Source of the DNA: Moraxellaceae bacterium
GTDB taxonomy: Bacteria; Pseudomonadota; Gammaproteobacteria; Pseudomonadales; UBA3067
Assembly: GCA_002401525.1 (NCBI GenBank)
Contig: NVTH01000060.1
Span: forward strand, 6,868 to 17,511
Length of the DNA: 10,644 nucleotides
Direction of reading: 5' to 3'
Position numbers and translations under genes: made by a program. Of the stretch, positions 5,281 through 10,644 are shown one piece after another (the stretch's first letter is position 1; each line of letters begins with the position of its first letter). Under the pieces are notes generated by a model that had not been told where the DNA came from, made no database searches, and saw only the letters and a program-made list of their open reading frames with translations.

Positions 5281-6426
5281 TCATTGTTTCCTCAGACGTT
5301 GCACCGCCGGTTTAGCGGTCGTTAACTCATAACGCGTAGTTCTACCACCACCGGATAACGGCATGATAATCCCCTTGGCAACCAAGTCAGAAAGATCCCG
5401 GCTGGCTGTTCGATTGGGGCACTTGGTTATAGCTTCATATTTCCGGGTCGTTATTCCGCCTTCAAAGCCCTTTCGACCTTCAGCAAACACTCGAGAGACC
5501 ATCTTGGCCTGCCGGTTATTCAGTTGATCGCCATAAGCTTCGTAGAAACGCGTCTTGCCCAATACAAAGTCCACCTCTTCCTTAGCAATTTCCTGCGCAT
5601 TGGTTATTGTGTCTGCGAAATAATCCAGCCAAACGTTAACATCCAGGCTTCCACGACTCGCTTTCTCCAGCTGCAGATAATAGGATTTTTTGTCGCTCTC
5701 TATCGCCGTGGCAAGACAAGCGGTGGTCGGATAGCCGAGAGTCTGCGAAAGCGCATGATCAGCAATCGCCCTGCCGACTCGGCCATTCCCGTCATCAAAG
5801 GGGTGAATTACTTCGAACCAGAGGTGTGCAATACCCGCTCTGGCAATATCGGGTAGCTTCTTATTTCCACTCAAAGGGTTGATCTCGTTATACCAGGCGA
5901 TGAACCTTGCCATTTCTTCAGGCACCTGAGTCGCTGGCGGGGCCTCATAGTGAACCTTTTCCCGGCCGTAAGGCCCGCTGACAATTTGCATTGGCGACGG
6001 ATCGTTGCGGTATGCGCCGCGTAGAATTGAGGTGTAGCGCTGCTCCGGGACAGCCATTGATTGCCACTTGCCCAGCAATTCATTCGTCAGGGATGATTGC
6101 CAGTTTTTGCGCACGTCCACCAGCAGCGAAGCTGCCCCAGCAGCTTTCTGGTCTGAGTTGTCCGGCAGCGCATCCGATGTTATCAAAGAGAGTAACGATG
6201 ACCTGACAGATTCCCTATCCAGATACTCTCCCTCAATAGCGTTGGTTTTGATGGCTTCTGAAAGCATCAAATCGATCATGGCATCCTCTTGTGACGCCAT
6301 TGGCAGCGCCTCAAAGCGGCCTGCCAAACGCTCTGAGTTGATGCGAAATCCAAGTTCCCGGTCATTGAGCCCGCCATTATCAAAGCGAAAATCAGGCCAG
6401 TCGGGCTGTTGCCATATCCATTTCAT
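5281..6426 (-). CDS. fic: Fic-domain protein adenylyltransferase (class II type) with C-terminal winged helix
   Basis: The 381-residue protein begins MKWIWQQPDWPDF, the start of the DUF4172-type N-terminal domain. TNAIEG (61-66) fits the [S/T]xxxE[G/N] inhibitory helix that precedes the fold in class II Fic proteins; E65 would block the ATP gamma-phosphate. The flap region is around 146-164. The active-site motif HPFDDGNGRVGR (208-219) is complete, with catalytic H208, so the enzyme should transfer AMP from ATP to a protein hydroxyl and can autoinhibit. Residues ~303-370 (RQAKMVSRVF ... TRKYEAITKCPNRTASRDLSDLVAKG) look like a winged helix, as in many stand-alone Fic proteins. A GTG at 6450 would add 8 residues, but the ATG at 6426 matches the family start and sits 6 nt after a perfect TATAAT. 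There is no Shine-Dalgarno at either. The gene follows guaA on the same strand but has its own promoter. The target protein is unknown. Confidence 0.9.
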   Translation of the reverse strand: MKWIWQQPDWPDFRFDNGGLNDRELGFRINSERLAGRFEALPMASQEDAMIDLMLSEAIKTNAIEGEYLDRESVRSSLLSLITSDALPDNSDQKAAGAASLLVDVRKNWQSSLTNELLGKWQSMAVPEQRYTSILRGAYRNDPSPMQIVSGPYGREKVHYEAPPATQVPEEMARFIAWYNEINPLSGNKKLPDIARAGIAHLWFEVIHPFDDGNGRVGRAIADHALSQTLGYPTTACLATAIESDKKSYYLQLEKASRGSLDVNVWLDYFADTITNAQEIAKEEVDFVLGKTRFYEAYGDQLNNRQAKMVSRVFAEGRKGFEGGITTRKYEAITKCPNRTASRDLSDLVAKGIIMPLSGGGRTTRYELTTAKPAVQRLRKQ

Positions 6427-6455
6427 GGCGCGATTATAGCGCTTATTCACGCCAT
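6425..6455. promoter_or_regulatory. Palindromic box O1 of the fic promoter
   Basis: This 31-bp box has arms ATGGCGCGATTA and TATTCACGCCAT, an imperfect dyad (10 of 12 arm positions pair). It covers the -10 box and spacer exactly and touches the ATG. It matches box O2 at about 24 of 31 positions. Confidence 0.65.
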
Positions 6456-6461
6456 ATTACA
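6426..6461 (-). promoter_or_regulatory. fic promoter predicted to give a leaderless mRNA
   Basis: On the minus strand TATAAT (6438 to 6433) is a perfect -10 box. Six bases separate it from the ATG at 6426, so transcription should begin at or within a base or two of the start codon. The -35 position 17 bp upstream (6461 to 6456) reads TGTAAT, a weak match, which would leave room for control by a bound protein. Confidence 0.6.
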
Positions 6462-6469
6462 GGCTGTTA

Positions 6470-6500
6470 ATGGCGTGATTATGACCCGTAATCACGCCAC
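6470..6500. promoter_or_regulatory. Palindromic box O2 of the fic promoter
   Basis: This is a second 31-bp box with perfect 11-bp arms, TGGCGTGATTA (6471-6481) and TAATCACGCCA (6489-6499), around 7 bp. Its start is 45 bp from that of O1, the same length and orientation. The DNA-binding-like C terminus of Fic makes autoregulation a natural guess. Confidence 0.7.
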
Positions 6501-6686
6501 ATCGGCTCGAGAAAAGAAACCTAAACGCCGTCAATCACCATGCCGGCATCAACTCCCCTCTCATGGTATCCACGTTTTCTGCCTTGCTACGCGCAATAAA
6601 CACCCTAAAAAACACCATTGATGATGCATACTTATTGTCGGTCCTGCTTATTTTATTAGTGTATTTTCAATAGGTTACAGGTACAG

Positions 6687-8151
6687 CTACTCCCACTCAA
6701 TCGTGGCAGGAGGCTTGGAAGAAATGTCGTAGGTCACGCGAGAGATTCCAGAAATTTCATTAATAATCCGGTTCAACACCACCTCTAAAAACTCATACGG
6801 TAAATGCGCCCAACGAGCAGTCATAAAATCGATGGTTTCCACGGCACGCAATGACACCACAAATTCATAGCGCCGCGCGTAATAAATCTGCGTACTGTTT
6901 ATTCACTTCGCCTAAAATTCTCACCCCTAATCCTGGGCCAGGGAAAGGATGGCGATAGACCATGTCGTAAGGCAAACCTAACTCCATGCCCATCTTACGC
7001 ACTTCATCTTTAAATAATTCACGCAGCGGCTCCACCAACTTTAATTTCATATCTTCAGGCAAGCCACCGACATTATGATGGGACTTGATCAAGTGGGCTT
7101 TGCCGGTTTTGGAACCTGCGGATTCAATCACGTCGGGGTAGATCGTGCCTTGAGCCAGCCATTTCACATTGTCTAATTTAGCCGCTTCTTGCTCAAAGAT
7201 TTCGATGAATTTATTGCCAATAATTTTTCGTTTTTTCTCAGGGTCAGAAACGCCTTTTAAGGCATTAAGAAACAAATCTTCAGCGTTGACGCGAATCACT
7301 TTAATGCCCACGGAATCCGCAAACATTTTCATCACTTGATCGCCTTCATTGAGACGCAACAAGCCATTATCCACAAACACGCAGGTGAGTTGATCACCAA
7401 TGGCTTTGTGCAACAACATCGCCACGACCGACGAATCTACTCCGCCAGACAAACCTAAAATTACCGGCTCTTTCCCCACTTGCTCGGCCACGCGCTGCAC
7501 GGCATCGTCCACAATATTGCTCACATTCCAAAGCTTTTCGCAGCCAGCAATGTCCACGACAAAACGCTCAACAATCTCAAGGCCTTGCTTGGTATGGGTT
7601 ACTTCAGGATGAAACTGCACCCCATAAAATTGCCGCTGCTCATCGGCCATGGCCGCAACAGGTGCGCTGTCAGTGGAGGCGATGATTTCAAACCCGGAAG
7701 GTACCTGAGTGACTTTATCGCCGTGACTCATCCAGACATCCAGTTCAGACCCGCCGCTTTCGATGGATTGATCTGCAATGCCTTTCAATAAAGCCGAGGT
7801 ATTTTGATGCACGACTTTGGCATAGCCAAACTCACACACATCGGAGCTTTGTACTTCGCCGCCCAACTGATTCGCCATCGCCTGCATACCGTAACAAATC
7901 CCTAGTACAGGACAGCCTAAGTCAAAAATAATGCCCGGCACGGTGGGCGTATCGTCTCCAAGCACGGTCTCGGGGCCACCGGATAAAATCACCGCTTTCG
8001 GCTTGAAGCTCTCAATATGGCTAAGCTCAACATCGTATGGATAAATTTCACAATACACGCCAATCTCGCGAACACGGCGGGCGATCAGCTGGGTGTATTG
8101 AGAACCGAAATCTAACACGAGTATTCGATGGGAATGGAGATCCTGGGACAT
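6687..8151 (-). pseudogene. guaA: GMP synthetase gene with internal deletion and frameshift
   Basis: GuaA makes GMP from XMP, ATP and glutamine. The ATG at 8151 is chosen because GAGAAG lies 6 nt upstream and the protein then starts like its orthologues; a GTG at 8184 is spurious. The glutaminase domain is complete (GICYG with C86; H181 and E183). The ATP pyrophosphatase loop SGGVDSS (235-241) and [12 protein letters not shown] (400-411) are present. After KQYADLLRA the frame runs into TGA at 6865-6867. In another frame the sequence resumes as [15 protein letters not shown] and continues to the canonical C terminus KPPATIEWE with TAG at 6687-6689. Compared with Escherichia coli GuaA, about 38 residues of the XMP-binding/dimerisation domain are missing, an inferred deletion near 113 bp. 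The truncated 428-residue product should be inactive. The alternatives are an assembly or sequencing error, or a second guaA elsewhere. Confidence 0.9.
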
Positions 8152-8226
8152 AAAAAACTTCTCGATAAAAATGACTTGGCACACTGAACTAATTTCAGCG
8201 TTAACCCGGATTTAAACTGGCTTTAG

Positions 8227-8245
8227 CTAGACCTTCACTAGACCT
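8227..8245. repeat. Tandem 8-bp repeats upstream of guaA
   Basis: CTAGACCT occurs at 8227-8234 and 8238-8245, one helical turn (11 bp) apart, 76-94 bp upstream of the guaA ATG and downstream of the guaB terminator. They could be a binding site for a regulator of guaA or be chance. Confidence 0.3.
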
Positions 8246-8291
8246 CAACCAGGCTCAACACTGTGTAAGCCTTAATTGCGAAAACGAAAAC

Positions 8292-8317
8292 GGGGCTACT
8301 CATTAGCCCCATTTTTT
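8292..8317. terminator. Bidirectional-type terminator between guaB and guaA
   Basis: GGGGCTA (8292-8298) pairs with TAGCCCC (8304-8310) around a 5-nt loop. On the plus strand it is followed by A and six T. On the minus strand, the direction of guaB, it is followed by GTTTTCGTTTT. It starts 53 nt beyond the guaB stop. guaB and guaA are usually one operon in gammaproteobacteria, so this implies partial or complete separation of their transcription. Confidence 0.7.
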
Positions 8318-8363
8318 ATTGATTCCTGCTTACCTACACCACCTAATCTACTTCCGCACTCGA

Positions 8364-9919
<1,556 letters not shown>

Positions 9920-9928
9920 CCAACTAAA

Positions 9929-9945
9929 TTGACTAGTCTAGTCAA
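9929..9945. promoter_or_regulatory. 17-bp perfect palindrome upstream of guaB promoter
   Basis: TTGACTAG-T-CTAGTCAA has 8-bp perfect arms around one base. It lies about 10 bp upstream of the guaB -35 box in the guaB-xseA divergent region. It looks like a binding site for a dimeric regulator; I do not recognise which. Confidence 0.5.
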
Positions 9946-9969
9946 AAAAACTCATTTTAAGCAGATAAA

Positions 9970-9998
9970 TTGCTTCATTTTGGCTTATTTGGCTAATT
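9970..9998 (+). promoter_or_regulatory. Weak candidate promoter for xseA
   Basis: TTGCTT (9970-9975) and CTAATT (9993-9998) are 17 bp apart, placing a start about 95 nt before xseA. The match is modest and other AT-rich hexamers nearby could serve. Confidence 0.25.
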
Positions 9999-10099
9999 GT
10001 GTTCTTACTAGGCTATTTCCCATTGCTTCGGTGGATGTCACAATGGCGAACGACCTTCACAGGCTTTAAGTAGTACCCACCCCGCACCGATATAAACTC

Positions 10100-10644
10100 A
10101 TGGCCCAAACCCCTCAATCAAGCACCACTAAAATCGTATTGAGCATCTCCCAGCTCAACCAACAATCGCGAAACCTACTGGAAAGCGCCTTATCCAGGGT
10201 TTGGGTGGAAGGCGAAATATCCAATTTTGTACGCCCCTCTTCAGGACATTTCTACCTCACCCTCAAAGACGAGCAATCACAAATTCGAGCGGCGATGTTT
10301 CGCGGCCAAAATCGCACCTTAAGCTTCACACCAAAAAACGGCCAGCTGGTGCAAGTGCGAGGCAAAGTCAGCCTTTACGCACCCCGAGGCGATTATCAGC
10401 TGATCATCGAGCATATGGAAGAAGCCGGAGACGGTGCTTTGCGTCGTCAGTTCGAGCTACTCAAACATCAATTGCACAGTGAAGGGTTGTTTGATGCCGA
10501 TGAAAAACAGCCCCTGCCCGAATTACCCACACGATTGGGCGTTATTACCTCGCCTACCGGTGCGGCGATTCGCGATATTCTCAGTGTGCTCAAACGCCGT
10601 TTCCCCGGCATACCGGTGTTGATTTATCCTGTGCCAGTGCAAGG
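10100..10644 (+). CDS. xseA: Exonuclease VII large subunit, 5' part
   Basis: XseA, with several copies of the small subunit XseB, degrades single-stranded DNA in both directions. The window holds the first 181 codons of a protein normally about 450 residues long, and the frame is open to the window edge. The N-terminal OB-fold shows WVEGEISNF (35-43) and [10 protein letters not shown] (48-57), with [16 protein letters not shown] (87-102) behind it. The catalytic domain begins with [20 protein letters not shown] (142-161). The ATG at 10100 is chosen because the protein then starts like its orthologues (VLSISQLN at 13-20). No Shine-Dalgarno is obvious before it. Divergent xseA next to guaB-guaA is a known arrangement in this class of bacteria. 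Confidence 0.95.
   Translation, partial: MAQTPQSSTTKIVLSISQLNQQSRNLLESALSRVWVEGEISNFVRPSSGHFYLTLKDEQSQIRAAMFRGQNRTLSFTPKNGQLVQVRGKVSLYAPRGDYQLIIEHMEEAGDGALRRQFELLKHQLHSEGLFDADEKQPLPELPTRLGVITSPTGAAIRDILSVLKRRFPGIPVLIYPVPVQ

Noticed and set aside
6409..6621. 70-codon plus-strand frame across the fic promoter
   Set aside because: It overlaps the palindromic boxes and the fic start, has low-complexity basic translation and no ribosome site.
6687..6703. Genomic-island attachment site at the guaA 3' end
   Set aside because: No second copy of the guaA terminal sequence and no integrase gene were found in the window.
8152..8363. Possible purine riboswitch before guaA
   Set aside because: Only a simple terminator stem and short direct repeats are visible; I see no three-way junction or conserved purine-aptamer loops.

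Overview
The window looks like the chromosome of a gammaproteobacterium. The core genes guaB and guaA lie on the minus strand and diverge from xseA, and all three proteins read like gammaproteobacterial orthologues. The genus cannot be settled from this sequence. Base composition is moderate in the core genes and clearly lower in one accessory gene.

Layout. Positions 116-1291 hold a complete NAD(P)-binding dehydrogenase of the saccharopine dehydrogenase-like family. From about 1300 to 6690 the sequence is accessory and partly decayed. It contains a frameshifted gene remnant (1306-1519, minus), a small orphan ORF (1552-1722), an AT-rich PD-(D/E)XK nuclease-like gene (1822-2820, minus), two diverged copies of a ~200 bp repeat flanking a ~300 bp transposase-less element with tandem end repeats, and the 3' stub of a second dehydrogenase homologue (3721-3906). 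A hipB-like antitoxin gene with an ordered operator/promoter region follows. Its hipA partner has lost its kinase core. Last comes a class II-type Fic AMP-transferase gene (5281-6426, minus).

The right third is the guanine nucleotide pathway. guaB (IMP to XMP) is intact. guaA (XMP to GMP) has an internal deletion that also breaks the frame, so as written this window cannot encode a working GMP synthetase. xseA (exonuclease VII large subunit) starts at 10100 and runs off the end.

Most interesting signals: (1) the fic promoter, with two 31-bp palindromic boxes exactly 45 bp apart, one filling the space between the -35 position and the start codon, and a perfect TATAAT placed so that the mRNA should be leaderless; (2) the hipB promoter, with three CGTACG-centred palindromes spaced exactly 50 bp, the last over the predicted transcription start; (3) the guaA deletion with apparent microhomology; (4) a dehydrogenase stub whose differences from the intact copy are almost all synonymous, cut almost exactly at the end of a repeat. 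Together they suggest an insertion/deletion hotspot beside guaA where toxin-type modules arrive and decay. No complete multi-gene system that I would call new is present; the regulatory layouts are the best candidates for something undescribed.
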